A stretch of DNA of 64,000 bases. Source: Bacillus sp. AFS041924 (GTDB lineage: Bacteria; Bacillota; Bacilli; Bacillales; Bacillaceae_G). A program made the translations under genes and the position numbers. This document shows, in pieces, positions 11,496 to 22,595 of this stretch. The stretch's first letter is position 1; each line of letters starts with the position of its first letter. Location: the NCBI RefSeq assembly GCF_002577195.1, contig NZ_NULG01000016.1, forward strand, positions 48,064 to 112,063, written 5' to 3'. The notes under the pieces were generated by a model, which was not told where the DNA came from, made no database searches, and saw only the letters and a list, made by a program, of their open reading frames with translations.

Positions 11496-14400
11496 ATGGT
11501 ATTAATGGGGAATTGTAAGAAAATCGGAAAAGGGTTGGCCTTATTCGCTTTATCGTCAAGTTTTGTAATTGGTACACTAGGACAAGGAGTAACTGTTTCA
11601 AAAGCTGTAAGCGCTTCAAAAACGGAAGATTTGCTTGCTAAATTGTCACCTGAACAAAGACAGGCACTGAACCAAATTAAAATTAGTGATTCAACAGGGC
11701 CTCAAATATCAGAAGAAATTGATCAATCATCTGCAGAACCAACAAATGTTATCGTTGAATTTGCAAATAAGCCAGTAAAAATAGCTCGACTTGAGGCGAC
11801 AATTGAAGGAAAAGAATTATCTGAATCAAAAGCGTCAGACTTAATTGATCAAGATCATACGACTTTTACAAAGGATGTAGCACAATTATTAAATAACGAA
11901 ACTACTAAAAAGGTAAGTTATAAAATTCACCGATCATATAAACGTGCATTTAATGGTGTTTCGATGACATTACCAGCAAATCAAGTTGAGAATCTACTTA
12001 AATCAAAGGCTGTTAAAAAAGTATGGAGTAACGAGACGTTCAAAATTGATCCACCTAAAGAAAATGACGAACTAAAAGCTGATGAAGCAAATGTTGGGAA
12101 TTATACACCGTATGATGCACTGGACCGTTTACATGCAGAAGGTTTTACTGGAAAAGGAATTAAAGTTGGAATTTTAGATACGGGAATCGACTATCATCAT
12201 CCAGATTTAAAAGACGCATATAAAGGTGGATATGATTTCGTCGACAATGATAATGATCCTATGGAAACGACATACGCAGATTGGAAGAAATCGGGGAAAT
12301 CCGAAATAGTTAGTGGAAGTGTTTATTATACAGAGCATGGTACACATGTTGCAGGAATTATTGGTGGCCGAGGAGTTGGAAATAATGAATTTAAAACGCT
12401 AGGTGTAGCTCCGGAAGCAGATCTCTATTCTTATCGTGTGCTTGGCCCGTATGGTAGCGGAACGAGTGATAATATAATTGCAGCATTAGATCGAGCAGTA
12501 AGTGATGGGATGGATGTCATTAATATGTCACTTGGAGCTACATTAAATGATCCGCTTTTCCCGACTTCAGTTGCCGTAAATAATGCAGTGTTAAGTGGCG
12601 TTACTACGGTTGTTGCTGCTGGAAATAGTGGAGACAAAATGGACACATTAGGTTCACCTGGTGCTGCAGCATTAGCTTTAACAGTAGGTGCATCATCAAT
12701 TGCACTTGATGTCTATCAATATGCAGGCGTACAGGACGGTAAGAATTATTCTATAAGACAATTAGCAAGAAATTATGCTGATGATTTAACTACATTAAAA
12801 GGTAAAACATACCAACTAGTTGATGTTGGTTTAGCTAATCCAGCGGACTTTAATGGAAAAGATGTTAACGGTAAAATTGCGTTTGTTAAACGTGGAACAA
12901 TTGCATTAATAGATAAAATAAAAAATGCAAAAGCAAAAGGCGCAGTTGGCGTAATAATGTACAATGACGAAGCAAACAAAGCTGAAGGTGCAATTCAAGC
13001 ATTTTTAGGTGAATCAGTTGATGGGATTCCTGCATTCTCGGTTTCAAATGATGAAGGTAATACAATTTTAGCAGCTATTAAAGCTGGTAAATCAGACTTC
13101 ACATACGGTGATTTTACGAAACTAAAGACAGCTTCTGATGAATTAGCGTCATTTAGCTCTAGAGGTCCGTCTCGTGTTAATTACGATATTAAACCAGAAG
13201 TAACTGCACCTGGTGTATCAATTCTTTCGACAGTACCATTCTATGTGAACAATAAAACTGCTGATGGTTCAAAGCCAGAGGACTATAAATACGCGTATGA
13301 AAGATTATCAGGTACATCAATGGCAACACCTTATGTAGCAGGTGTATCTGCCTTATTACTTCAAACAAATAAAGATTTAAAACCGGAAGATGTAAAGTCA
13401 ATCTTAATGAATACAGCAGATCCATTATCAAAAGCTTATAGCGTATTTGAGGTTGGAAGTGGACGAGTTGATGCTTATGAGGCAATCCACTCGAATGTAG
13501 AACTACAAGTAGTGGATCGAACACCAACGATTATTAATGGGAAACAAAAATCAATTAAAGAATTAACAGGTGCTATTAGCTTTGGTTCATTTGCGTTTAA
13601 TGATCAAGATATTGCAGATTCACGTTCGATAAATTTAAAGAATCGTAGTGAAAAAGCGAAAACATTTAGTGTTGATGTGAAATTCCAAACTGGATTAAGA
13701 GGATCAAAAGATGCGTCTCAAAACAATGTAACACTTACGGGCCCTACATCTGTTAAATTAAATGGAATTAGCCAGAAAACAATAAAGTTTGACTTAAAGA
13801 TTCCTAAAACAGCTGAAAAAGGAACATATGAAGGATCTATTACATTTACAAATACTGCAGACCCAACCGAAACTTATCAAATTCCATTTGGTGGACGAGT
13901 TGTTAAAGAAGGACTATCTGCTAGACTATTCAATCCAATCTTTACAGATAAAATTCTCTTTCCTGCTACAGCACTTCCAACTGTTACTGCTTATTTGACA
14001 TTACAAACTCATATGAAATCAGTAGATATCGTATTACAAAATGCAACTACAGGTGAGGATGTTGGATACATTGGATCATATGATGGTAGTCAATTAAAAG
14101 AAAATATCGAATATCTAGCACAACAAGTATTTAAAGGTGTGTATTATCCTTTCACAGGAGATCCTAACAACCCCATTAGTGCTGAAAATGCCCTAGTTCC
14201 AAAAGGACATTATAAATTACGATTTATTGGAACAAATGCTTCTGGCAAAACATTCTCTTCTGCGCCTGATTTATTATTCGAATCCGGTGACCCAACTGTG
14301 ACAACTAGCTTTGATTCATTAGAACAAAAAGTAGTTGAATATTCTGATAGTCAACTAGATTCAAATGGTGAAATGCTATATGACTACACATTTAATGTGT

Positions 14401-15641
14401 ACGATCCAGAAGTAGACGAAGCGAAACGATATGGAATAAATGTCGACCAGTCTCAAAATGGAATCGTGTTTTTCTATAACTCACCATTCCCAAATGCACC
14501 GGTGTACACTGATATAGATGGGAATTTTAAAGAGCAAATGTTTGTTTCTAATAAAGTTCCTTGGTTAGATGTAAGATATTACACATTTGATACAGCAAGA
14601 AATCAAACTCCAACAGACCATGTAGTCTTTACAAAAAATACAACGCCTTATTATTATTTTAAAGCAAATAAAAAGAGAGCAACAACTGGTGATTCAATCA
14701 ATTACACAGTACGATCAAATAATATTATAAATTTAAAACAAGCAAAAATCGTAATTGGAACGAACACAAAACAAGGTAAAATTGAAAATATTACAGTAAA
14801 TGATGAAGTGAAGCAATATGGTGATGCAACAATTTCCGTATCTTCTTCACAAGCTTCTGCGTACACAACGAACTATACAGTAAACTTTACTTACTTAGGT
14901 GATAAGGCATTACCAGAAGACTTAGCATTGTTAAACTTCGATTTAAAAACATTGGATCAAGAAAGTTCAATAGGTGTTCCATTTGGTGCATCATCAGCAA
15001 ATGCAATTGATCAATCAGGTGTAGAAACAAAAACTATCAATTCGTATGTTGAAAATTATGTATTCACATCGAAAGTATCTTATTTCAATGGTAACTTACA
15101 GTTAGAAGGTGTAATCGATCCGAATACGAATCAAATGAACTATAGTATTGATCAAACTCAAATTGGTGCGAAAGTTTCCCTTAATTCATATGATGGAAAA
15201 ACAAATTATAATGTACCACTAACTTCAAAAAATGGTGCATTTGCTATTAACGGGATCAAGGCTGATAACAAACCATATACATTTACAGTCGATGTACCTG
15301 GTCATTTTACAAAAAATGTACAATTCACATTATCAGATCAAGTCCGAGGGGAAACGGTAGGTAGAACTTTACGCTATGTTACACCAAGATTAACTGCCGG
15401 AGACGCGAACAAAGATAATGTAATCGATGTAATGGACGCACTTCAATTACAAACTTTCTGGGGAACTAATAAATCATCAGCAGATTTCAACTTCGATAAA
15501 GTTGTTGATGCTAAAGATATGAATTATGTAGTGAAAAACTTCGGAAAGAGAAATAACTCTGTACCGAATGCCCCTAAGGTTAAAACATCTTATAAGGGTG
15601 CTACTTTGGAAAGTATTTTGACTGAGTTAGGATTGAAATAA
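11496..15641 (+). CDS. Giant secreted S8 protease with PA, cohesin-like and dockerin modules (copy 2)
   Basis: Paralogue of copy 1, 1381 residues, same module order. Signal peptide (about 1-40), I9 propeptide ending near KVWSNETFKIDPP, S8 domain with D228 (ILDTGID), H281 (EHGTHVAG), AAGNSGD oxyanion region and S608 (GTSMATP). A PA insertion (about 430-550), Fn3-like region, a more divergent cohesin-like module after TTPYYYF, and a dockerin (GDANKDNVIDVMDA ... ADFNFDKVVDAKD) follow. AGGAGG at 11485-11490 is 5 nt before ATG 11496; ATG 11505 gives the MG- start seen in the paralogues and is a good alternative. A strong terminator follows. It is much closer to copy 3 than to copy 1 in the propeptide and catalytic parts. 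Confidence 0.9.
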   Translation: MVLMGNCKKIGKGLALFALSSSFVIGTLGQGVTVSKAVSASKTEDLLAKLSPEQRQALNQIKISDSTGPQISEEIDQSSAEPTNVIVEFANKPVKIARLEATIEGKELSESKASDLIDQDHTTFTKDVAQLLNNETTKKVSYKIHRSYKRAFNGVSMTLPANQVENLLKSKAVKKVWSNETFKIDPPKENDELKADEANVGNYTPYDALDRLHAEGFTGKGIKVGILDTGIDYHHPDLKDAYKGGYDFVDNDNDPMETTYADWKKSGKSEIVSGSVYYTEHGTHVAGIIGGRGVGNNEFKTLGVAPEADLYSYRVLGPYGSGTSDNIIAALDRAVSDGMDVINMSLGATLNDPLFPTSVAVNNAVLSGVTTVVAAGNSGDKMDTLGSPGAAALALTVGASSIALDVYQYAGVQDGKNYSIRQLARNYADDLTTLKGKTYQLVDVGLANPADFNGKDVNGKIAFVKRGTIALIDKIKNAKAKGAVGVIMYNDEANKAEGAIQAFLGESVDGIPAFSVSNDEGNTILAAIKAGKSDFTYGDFTKLKTASDELASFSSRGPSRVNYDIKPEVTAPGVSILSTVPFYVNNKTADGSKPEDYKYAYERLSGTSMATPYVAGVSALLLQTNKDLKPEDVKSILMNTADPLSKAYSVFEVGSGRVDAYEAIHSNVELQVVDRTPTIINGKQKSIKELTGAISFGSFAFNDQDIADSRSINLKNRSEKAKTFSVDVKFQTGLRGSKDASQNNVTLTGPTSVKLNGISQKTIKFDLKIPKTAEKGTYEGSITFTNTADPTETYQIPFGGRVVKEGLSARLFNPIFTDKILFPATALPTVTAYLTLQTHMKSVDIVLQNATTGEDVGYIGSYDGSQLKENIEYLAQQVFKGVYYPFTGDPNNPISAENALVPKGHYKLRFIGTNASGKTFSSAPDLLFESGDPTVTTSFDSLEQKVVEYSDSQLDSNGEMLYDYTFNVYDPEVDEAKRYGINVDQSQNGIVFFYNSPFPNAPVYTDIDGNFKEQMFVSNKVPWLDVRYYTFDTARNQTPTDHVVFTKNTTPYYYFKANKKRATTGDSINYTVRSNNIINLKQAKIVIGTNTKQGKIENITVNDEVKQYGDATISVSSSQASAYTTNYTVNFTYLGDKALPEDLALLNFDLKTLDQESSIGVPFGASSANAIDQSGVETKTINSYVENYVFTSKVSYFNGNLQLEGVIDPNTNQMNYSIDQTQIGAKVSLNSYDGKTNYNVPLTSKNGAFAINGIKADNKPYTFTVDVPGHFTKNVQFTLSDQVRGETVGRTLRYVTPRLTAGDANKDNVIDVMDALQLQTFWGTNKSSADFNFDKVVDAKDMNYVVKNFGKRNNSVPNAPKVKTSYKGATLESILTELGLK

Positions 15642-15664
15642 ATTAGGAGTAGGAATACTGAGGT

Positions 15665-15705
15665 AAAAAATCCAGAAGGAAATGAATGATCCTTCTGGAT
15701 TTTTT
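15665..15705 (+). terminator. Rho-independent terminator after protease copy 2
   Basis: AAAAAATCCAGAAGGA pairs with TCCTTCTGGATTTTTT, an A/T-flanked 10-bp core stem with T tail. Confidence 0.85.
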
Positions 15706-15827
15706 AATTCGTTGATTGGCGCAAGTTTTATGAATTTGCAATAAATAATAGTGGGTTAGTGATAATTACACGCGCTCTTCGCAATATTAGAGCCAAATAT
15801 AAGGATCAATATCAAGTTCTAGCACTA

Positions 15828-15911
15828 TATCAACGAAACTTGGTGATATATCAACGAGAATCACTAAAATATCAACGAAGTTCACTACTTTATCAATAAA
15901 GTTCACATTGT
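15828..15911. repeat. 21-bp tandem repeat array, class A (4 units)
   Basis: TATCAACGA units begin at 15828, 15849 and 15870, and TATCAATAA at 15891, exactly 21 bp apart. A degenerate unit begins near 15810. The array is again closed by AAAGTTCAC-N3-GTGTTCG. It lies 3' of a protease gene, as at 8.45 kb. Confidence 0.85.
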
Positions 15912-15959
15912 GTTCGATTTTTCAAATATCGAATCCGCTATCTTTCAATACATAAAAGC

Positions 15960-16042
15960 ATGAACAAAACACACTGATTTACGCACCAAAGTCAGTACTT
16001 TATGAACAAAGTTCACAGCTTATGAATATAGTACATATTTTG
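15960..16042. repeat. 21-bp tandem repeat array, class B (4 units)
   Basis: Units start with ATGAACAAA, ACGCACCAAA, ATGAACAAA and ATGAATATA at 15960, 15981, 16002 and 16022. The period is 21 bp (last step 20). On the minus strand the class reads V-H-K instead of V-D-K, so it is related to class A. It follows a class A array, as at 43 kb. Confidence 0.75.
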
Positions 16043-16144
16043 ATCGCTTTTCTTACTAAATACTTCGCCTATAATGTGAACCCTTAGTATAAAATCACCC
16101 AACAATTACCAAAATAAATAAAAAAATATAAAAGGGTGATTAGT

Positions 16145-16327
16145 TTGAGTATCGAATTCCGTGTTGGAAAAGACTACGAAAACGGTTCAATAATAGATGT
16201 TTTACATGATTTAGGTTTTCAAGAAGATGGTAGAGCATTTACAAAAGATGGATTGAAATATAGTTATAAAGGATGCGATAAATATCAAAGTTATGTTTTT
16301 TCTGTGACAATGAGTCCTATAGAATAA
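16145..16327 (+). CDS. Small hypothetical protein
   Basis: About 60 residues, soluble and mixed in charge, beginning MSIEFRVGKDYENG. I do not recognise a family. TTG 16145 is placed 6-7 nt after AAGGGTG; GTG 16136 overlaps that site and is less likely. A terminator-like hairpin follows, which supports a real short gene. It lies alone between two protease genes and just after a repeat array. Its composition (YSYKGCDKYQSY) suggests a small folded domain, not a toxin or membrane peptide. Confidence 0.5.
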   Translation: MSIEFRVGKDYENGSIIDVLHDLGFQEDGRAFTKDGLKYSYKGCDKYQSYVFSVTMSPIE

Positions 16328-16338
16328 AACTTCTATTT

Positions 16339-16376
16339 AAAGATCTATCCGTAATGGAAAGGTCTTTTGTTTTTGT
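16339..16376 (+). terminator. Rho-independent terminator after the small gene
   Basis: AAAGATCTATCC pairs with GGAAAGGTCTTT (one mismatch, one GU), followed by TTGTTTTTG. The next 350 bp up to 16725 hold no gene I recognise. Confidence 0.6.
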
Positions 16377-16725
16377 ACAGGAATTTGAGAAGTTGGCTGT
16401 GGGGATAGAGGAAAAATTACTGAAATTAAAATAGAAAAAATAGTTAGTATGGCACAAGCGTAAATGTTTGGAAATCGATAAAGTTAGCTTAATTATGTTT
16501 CTAATACTTATTTAGTAGATAAAAATTGCATAATAATCCTTTTCTTTATTATTAAATCTTTTTGCGGTTCGTTTGTATTTGGATTAACGAGTATCATATT
16601 ATATAAATTCAAATGATTTTCGTTAATAAAAACTACGGAGGGAGGAAGAGTTTTTAGCTTTTACTTCTTAAGTTCAACACATTCGTCGTAATTTCTATTC
16701 TAATAAAAAGGGAGAGGATTTTTTG

Positions 16726-17970
16726 ATGAAATGGTTTAAGTTGTTAGGAAGTTCAGTTTTGGTAGGAAGTTTAATTTCACCTTTTTATACATCAAATGCT
16801 AAAGCTGTCGAAAACTCTGAAAAAATACGTGTTTTTATTACTTCAACGAATGAAACTGCAAAAGAAAATGCAAAAAGAAGTTATGGAACTAGATGGGACT
16901 TAAAGAATCTAGGATTTTCAACTGAGGTAACTACAGCACAGTATGAAGCACTTCAAAAGAATAAAAATTTAAAAGTAGAGCTTGTACATAAAATAACACT
17001 TGAAAAAAATGAAGGAACTAAATTAGCAGCAACAGCTGTTCCAAGTGTTCGAACTCCTTGGGGGATTCAAGCAATCTATAAAAATGATGGGATTACTACA
17101 ACATCAGGAGGAAGTGGTATAAGAGTTGCAGTACTAGATACTGGAGTTAATAAAACGCATCCTGATTTGGCTAGTAATGTTGAACAATGCAAAGACTTTA
17201 GTCAGGCTAAATCGAGTTTAGTAAATAATTCTTGTGTAGATAAAAATGGACACGGTACCCATGTTTCTGGAACAGTACTTGCCAATGGAGGTTCTGGTCA
17301 AGGAATTTATGGCGTAGCTCCTGAAGCGAAATTATGGTCGTATAAAGTATTAAATAATAGAGGGTCAGGCTATTCAGATGATATAGCCGCAGCGATTCGT
17401 CATGTTGCTGATCAATCAACAAGTTTAGGGGTAAAAACGATTATTTCAATGTCCTTAGGGTCAAGTGTAAAAGACAGTTTAATATCTAGTGCTGTAACTT
17501 ATGCTTATAACAAGGGTGTACTAATAGTTGCTGCAGCTGGAAATGATGGACCAACTCCTAATACGATAGGATATCCTGGCGCATTGCCGGAAGCCGTTGC
17601 TGTTGCTGCTCTTGAAAACGTAAAAGCAAATGGCACATATCGTGTTGCTGATTTCTCTTCGCGAGGAAATCCAAATACAGATGGTGACTATGTCATTGGT
17701 GAGCGTGATGTAGAAGTTTCTGCACCAGGTCGTGACGTTCTATCAACTTGGTATAATGGAGGCTATAATACGATTAGTGGTACATCAATGGCTACTCCTC
17801 ATATTTCTGGTTTGGCAGCAAAAATATGGTCTGAGAATTCTGGTTATTCTGTTGCACAATTACGAGCAGCCATACAAAACAGAGCCAAAAATAATGATAT
17901 TTTAGGAGGGACAGGTGCAGCAACTGGTGATGATTATGCATCAGGTTTTGGTTTCCCTACTGTAAACTAA
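16726..17970 (+). CDS. Secreted subtilisin, sphericase/cold-active S41-like (S8A)
   Basis: A conventional-size secreted serine protease, 414 residues. Signal peptide (1-28, ending AKA), short I9-type propeptide (to about 108), and a compact S8 domain with D138 (VLDTGVN), H176 (HGTHVSG), oxyanion AAAGND and S354 (GTSMATPH). The start of the mature enzyme, AVPSVRTPWG, two nearby cysteines (EQCKDF and NSCVDKNGHG) and the C-terminal TGDDYASGFGFP are characteristic of the sphericase/S39/S41 subtilisins of Bacillus. ATG 16726 is 8 nt after GGAGAGG; a TTG one codon earlier is possible. It has neither dockerin nor PA domain, so it differs clearly from its large neighbours. Confidence 0.93.
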   Translation: MKWFKLLGSSVLVGSLISPFYTSNAKAVENSEKIRVFITSTNETAKENAKRSYGTRWDLKNLGFSTEVTTAQYEALQKNKNLKVELVHKITLEKNEGTKLAATAVPSVRTPWGIQAIYKNDGITTTSGGSGIRVAVLDTGVNKTHPDLASNVEQCKDFSQAKSSLVNNSCVDKNGHGTHVSGTVLANGGSGQGIYGVAPEAKLWSYKVLNNRGSGYSDDIAAAIRHVADQSTSLGVKTIISMSLGSSVKDSLISSAVTYAYNKGVLIVAAAGNDGPTPNTIGYPGALPEAVAVAALENVKANGTYRVADFSSRGNPNTDGDYVIGERDVEVSAPGRDVLSTWYNGGYNTISGTSMATPHISGLAAKIWSENSGYSVAQLRAAIQNRAKNNDILGGTGAATGDDYASGFGFPTVN

Positions 17971-17990
17971 TCTACTATATTTCTAATCTA

Positions 17991-18029
17991 AAAATCCTAC
18001 TGAAAGTTAATTTTTCAGTAGGATTTTTT
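17991..18029 (+). terminator. Rho-independent terminator after the subtilisin gene
   Basis: AATCCTACTGAAA / TTTCAGTAGGATT, a perfect 13-bp stem, followed by TTTTTG. Confidence 0.9.
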
Positions 18030-18219
18030 GTATGCGCATTCAGGAAGGAGCAAGTTAATTACGGTTTCAAATATTATATCGAAACATACTTAAAAAACTC
18101 TAAAAAAGTGCGCAATTTCTCTCTGATTTTTCTGTAGAAACTAGTCGAAAATTGTCTTTTTTGTTATAAAGTATTGATTTAATCACATAAAAATAACTCG
18201 TTTGAATGTAGGGTGAATT

Positions 18220-18233
18220 TTCAGAATAATTAA
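18220..18233 (+). promoter_or_regulatory. Second copy of the conserved protease upstream motif
   Basis: TTCAGAATAATTAA, identical to 4196-4209 and at a similar distance from the start codon. Confidence 0.35.
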
Positions 18234-18269
18234 AGAAGATCGAAAAAAATAGAAATTTGGAGGAAGAAA

Positions 18270-18848
18270 ATGGGGAGTAATTTACTTGAAAGAAAATTGC
18301 TAAAAGGTATGACTGTTGTAGCTTTATCTTCGAGCTTAATATTGAGTTCTTTAGGAAATGTCGGACATGCTTCTAAAGCTGTTGGTGATTCAAAAGTTGA
18401 GGATATTCTTGCAAATTTAACACCAACTCAAATTGCGGCTTTAAATGAACTGACAACGAATGAATCGAAAGGTCTACAAATTTCTTCTAATATTGATTTA
18501 AATTCAAATGTACAAACAAATGTTATTGTTGAATTTGCTAATAAACCTGTGAAGATAGCGAGAGTTGAAGCAAGTGTAGACGGAAAAAATTTGGCTGAAG
18601 CTGAGGCAACTAAACTAGTAGAGAAAGATCACGAGGATTTCCAGGCAGATGTAAGTAAAGTTTTAGTTGATGAAAAAAGATCAAAAGTACATTTTAAAAT
18701 TAATCGTTCATATAAACATGCGTTTAATGGTGTGGCGATGAGTTTGCCAGCGAATCAAATTAAGAACCTTTTAAAATCAAAAGCTGTTAAAACGATTTGG
18801 AACAATGAAAAGTTCTCGATTGATCCACCGAAACAAACAGAAAAATAA
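18270..18848 (+). pseudogene. Giant S8 protease copy 3, N-terminal fragment (signal peptide and I9 propeptide)
   Basis: A 192-residue frame with GGAGG ribosome site encodes a signal peptide and a complete I9 propeptide ending KTIWNNEKFSIDPPKQTEK. Copy 2 continues at this point into the catalytic domain, but here the frame stops at TAA 18846-18848. Removing one A from the A5 run at 18841-18845 would restore QTENNDQLKADE, matching PPKENDELKADE of copy 2. If the shift is real, the product is a secreted free propeptide, which could act as a diffusible inhibitor. It could also be a sequencing error in a short homopolymer. It belongs with the entry at 18805-22392. Confidence 0.75.
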
Positions 18849-21800
18849 TGATCAGTTAAAGGCAGATGAGTTTAATGTCGCCAATTATTCTCCTTATGAC
18901 GGCTTAGACCATTTACACGCTGAAGGCTATACGGGAAAAGGAATTAAAGTAGGTATACTAGACACAGGAATCGATTATAACCATCCAGATTTAAAGGATG
19001 CTTATAAAGGCGGATATGATTTTGTAGACAATGATAATGATCCGATGGAAACAACATATGCAGATTGGAAAAAATCAGGGAAGCAAGAAATTGTTAACTC
19101 AAGTACATATTATACAGAACACGGTACACATGTTGCTGGAATCATCGGTGGTCGTGGCGTAGCTGATAGCGAATATAAAACTCTTGGGGCGGCACCTGAT
19201 GCAGAGCTATATGCCTACCGAGTATTAGGACCGTATGGTAGTGGGACAACTGCTAATATTATTGCTGCTTTAGACAGAGCAGTAGCGGATGGGATGGACA
19301 TAATTAATATGTCGTTAGGGGCATCGATTAATAATCCTATTTATGCTACATCCGTGGCAGTAAACAATGCAGTATTAACTGGTGTAACAACTGTAGTAGC
19401 TGCAGGTAATAGTGGGGATCAAATGTATACTCTGGGTTCTCCGGGTGCTGCTGCTTTAGCATTAACTGTTGGTGCTTCATCAACTGCTATTAATATGTTT
19501 CAATTTACAGGATTACAAAATGGCAATCATTATGATGTAAGAGAAATGGCAAGAAATTATATAGATGACTTACCATCATTAAAAGGTAAGACGTTTAAAT
19601 TAGTAGACGTTGGACTTGGCAAAGCAGTGGATTACAACGGAAAAGATGTAAATGGTAAAATAGCATTTATCTCTCGTGGAGACACTGCCTTCGTAGATAA
19701 AATTAAGTTGGCTAAAAGTAAGGGCGCATTTGGAGTTATTATTTATAACAATGAAGTAAATAAAGCAGAAGGACTTATTCAAGCATATTTAGGGGAATCG
19801 ATAAACGCAATTCCTAGTTTTTCAGTTTCATATGAGGACGGTTTGGCAATCTTAGCAGCAATGAAAGCAGGAGATACAGACTTTACATTTGGTGATTTTA
19901 CAAAAGTAAAGACGCCAGATGATGAATTAGCAGTATTTAGTTCTAAAGGTCCTTCAAGAGTGAATTATGATATTAAACCAGAGGTTACTGGTCCAGGTGT
20001 TGCAGTTCTTTCAACTGTTCCGTTTTATGTTAATAATAAAACAGCTGATGGAACGAAAACGGAAGACTATAAAATAGCTTATGAACGATTATCTGGTACA
20101 TCTATGGCAACTCCATATGTTGCAGGAGTTTCTGCATTATTACTTGAATCAAATAAAGATTTACAACCAACAGACATTAAATCAATTTTAATGAACACGG
20201 CTGATCCATTATCGAAAGATTACAGTGTTTATGAGATTGGTAGTGGAAGAGTAGATGCTTATGAAGCAATTCACTCAAATGTTGAAATTAGTGTTGTAGA
20301 TAAAACACCAACTATCATCGATGGAAAAGAAAAATCAATTAGTGAGTTAACTGGTGCAATGAGTTTCGGTTCGATTAGCTTTAATGAGAAGGATCACACT
20401 TCTGCGCGTAATATTACGTTGAAAAATAGAAGTGAAAAATCGAAAACATTTAGCATTGAAGCAAAGTTTCAAACTGGACTTAGAGGTTCAAAAGATGCTG
20501 CGAAAAATGATGTGACGATTACAGGTCCAACATCAGTTAAGTTAAATGCCATTAGCTCAAAATCAATAAAATTGAATTTAAACATTCCAAAAACTGCGGA
20601 AAAAGGAATTTACGAAGGTTATATTGTTTTTACAAATAATGCGGATCCAACTGAACAATACCAAATTCCATTTGGCGTTCATTATGTAGAAGAGGGCTTT
20701 AATTCAATGGCTACATACAACAAGATGATGACTTCTGATTATGGTATTTATTATCCTTTATTAAATTATGCAACTGGTGTTGTTTTTAATGCAAGATCAA
20801 GTATGGAAACAATTGATTTTGTCCTACTCGACGGTGAAACAGATAAAGAGATTGGCTATTTAGGAATAGTAAATACAGCTCAGTACAATGAAAACACAGA
20901 TTATTATATTGATGGAGCATTTACTGGATATTATTTACCGTTCACAGGAAATAAAAAGCAACCTATTTCATCTACAAAAGTAAAAATACCGTATGGCCCG
21001 GGACATTATAAAGTTAAAATAATTGGTACTAATCGAGAAGGTAAAACATTTACGATGGAAGACCATTCTATAATTGATATTACAAGTCCTAAATTTACAA
21101 CAAATTTAGATGAAGGTGTTGTTGAGTACAAGCTTGGTACGACATCTTATCCAATTAAGGGTAGAGTATTTGATAAAACACAGGATGACTATAAAAAGCA
21201 AGGCATTTCGATCGATCAATCTGGGAATTTTGTTATGGAAAAAAATAATAGTTCAATGTTTACAAATGGGTTTTATGTTGATGCAGATGGTAATTTCTCA
21301 TACAATATTCCAATTACTGCAAAGAGTTTCAATGTTGAACTTGGAGGATATAATTCAGCAGCGAACGGTGACCGATTTAAATACTATACATTTATTCAAG
21401 AAGGCACACCAATTGTATATGGAAGTGTTGATAAAAAAATTGTCAATCAAGGTGAAAATGTTAAGTTAACGTTAACAGCTAGTAATCTAATAGATGCGAA
21501 AAAACTAGCCACTAGCTTTGGATTTACTAGTAGTCAACTACAGATTGTAGATGTCAAACTGAATCCAGCAATCGAAAAATTTGGATCTGCTAAACTTACA
21601 ACAACTACAGTACCATCAGGTTCTTATACTAATTTAAATGTTAACGTTGATCTGACTGATGGAAAAGTGACAGGTGATGTACCATTTGCGGAAGTAACAT
21701 TAAATGTAAAAAATGATGCATATAATCTGTTATCAACTTTCAGAACACCAACAGCATCATACGTAAATGATACGAACCAAGCGATTTCAATGGTTTCAGC

Positions 21801-22392
21801 GATTACACCAATTTGGAGCAAACCAACCAATTCAAAAATTACTGGAGGTATTGGAGTTCCAGAATCATTGAAAAGAGAAGGTAGAGAAAACTGGAGAGTA
21901 GACCCTTCCAATATTGGTGCAGTTCTTTCTGTAAAAGACCAAAATGGAAATACTTATCCAGGGGTAATTTCTTCATCTGGTTCACCAACTGTAGAAAAAT
22001 TACCAGTTACCACTGAAGAAATGAGAGCTTCGCTTGATATTCCTGGTCATTTTACAATGAATGTGCCCTTCCACGTTGGCTTTTTAAATGATGAAGGTAT
22101 GCCAACTGCACACTGGAATCCTGGAATAAGCTTTAATACTCCAATTGCAGGAGATGTAAACAAAGATGATGTAATTGATATAAAGGATGCACTATACATC
22201 GAAACATATTGGGGTACGAATAAACGAAGCGCAGACATTAATTTTGATAATATCGTTGATGCAAAAGATTTTGTTTTCTTTGAGAAAAATTATTTAAAGC
22301 AAAATCAAACCGTTGAGGATGCACCAAAACCGGTTAAAAAATATAAAGGTAAAACAATTGATGATATTAAAGTAGAGTTAGGGATTAATTAA
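18805..22392 (+). pseudogene. Giant S8 protease copy 3, catalytic and C-terminal part (frameshifted)
   Basis: Continuation of the preceding fragment in the +1 frame. The only ATG (18805) lies within the propeptide region in the wrong frame, has no ribosome site and no signal peptide, so it is unlikely to be made as a secreted enzyme alone. The rest is intact: ILDTGID, EHGTHVAG, AAGNSGD and GTSMATP catalytic motifs, PA domain, Fn3-like region, the clearest cohesin-like module of the set (after GTPIVYGSVDKK) and a dockerin (GDVNKDDVIDIKDA ... ADINFDNIVDAKD). Small departures from the paralogues (SSKGP, VTGPG) occur in otherwise invariant loops. Intact length would be about 1375 residues. The lack of other lesions means the frameshift is recent or an artefact. 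Confidence 0.8.
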
Positions 22393-22408
22393 ATTAATAT
22401 ATGAGTCA

Positions 22409-22460
22409 AACCCTTCTGGTAGAGAGCAAAGGTAGTCTGCTAGAGGGGTCTTTATTTTTA
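22409..22460 (+). terminator. Rho-independent terminator after protease copy 3
   Basis: ACCCTTCTGGTAGA pairs with TCTGCTAGAGGGGT (several GU pairs), followed by CTTTATTTTTA. Confidence 0.7.
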
Positions 22461-22508
22461 TAAAACTTTAAAGCGAATAAAATGTAGACATGCTAAATAG
22501 AATGTTAC

Positions 22509-22558
22509 AAAGAACTAGTCCTAAGAAATTTTTTAATAATAGGACTAGTTCTTTTTAC
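22509..22558. terminator. Long hairpin with flanking A/T runs (bidirectional terminator-like)
   Basis: A perfect 15-bp stem AAAGAACTAGTCCTA / TAGGACTAGTTCTTT with a 16-nt loop is followed by TTTAC. It lies 50 bp after the previous terminator with no gene between them, so it is either a back-up terminator or the leftover of a lost gene. Confidence 0.65.
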
Positions 22559-22595
22559 TAAAAATCGTTGTTCTATATTAGTAGGAGGGGCAATT

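Noticed and set aside
16380-16440. Short open stretch ending FEKLAVGIEEKLLKLK
   Set aside because: No start or ribosome site and too short to judge; could be a gene remnant, but nothing supports it.
18841-18850. Programmed +1 frameshift in protease copy 3
   Set aside because: The site AAA-TAA gives poor re-pairing after a +1 slip, no stimulating structure is evident, and paralogues are unshifted. A simple indel is more likely.
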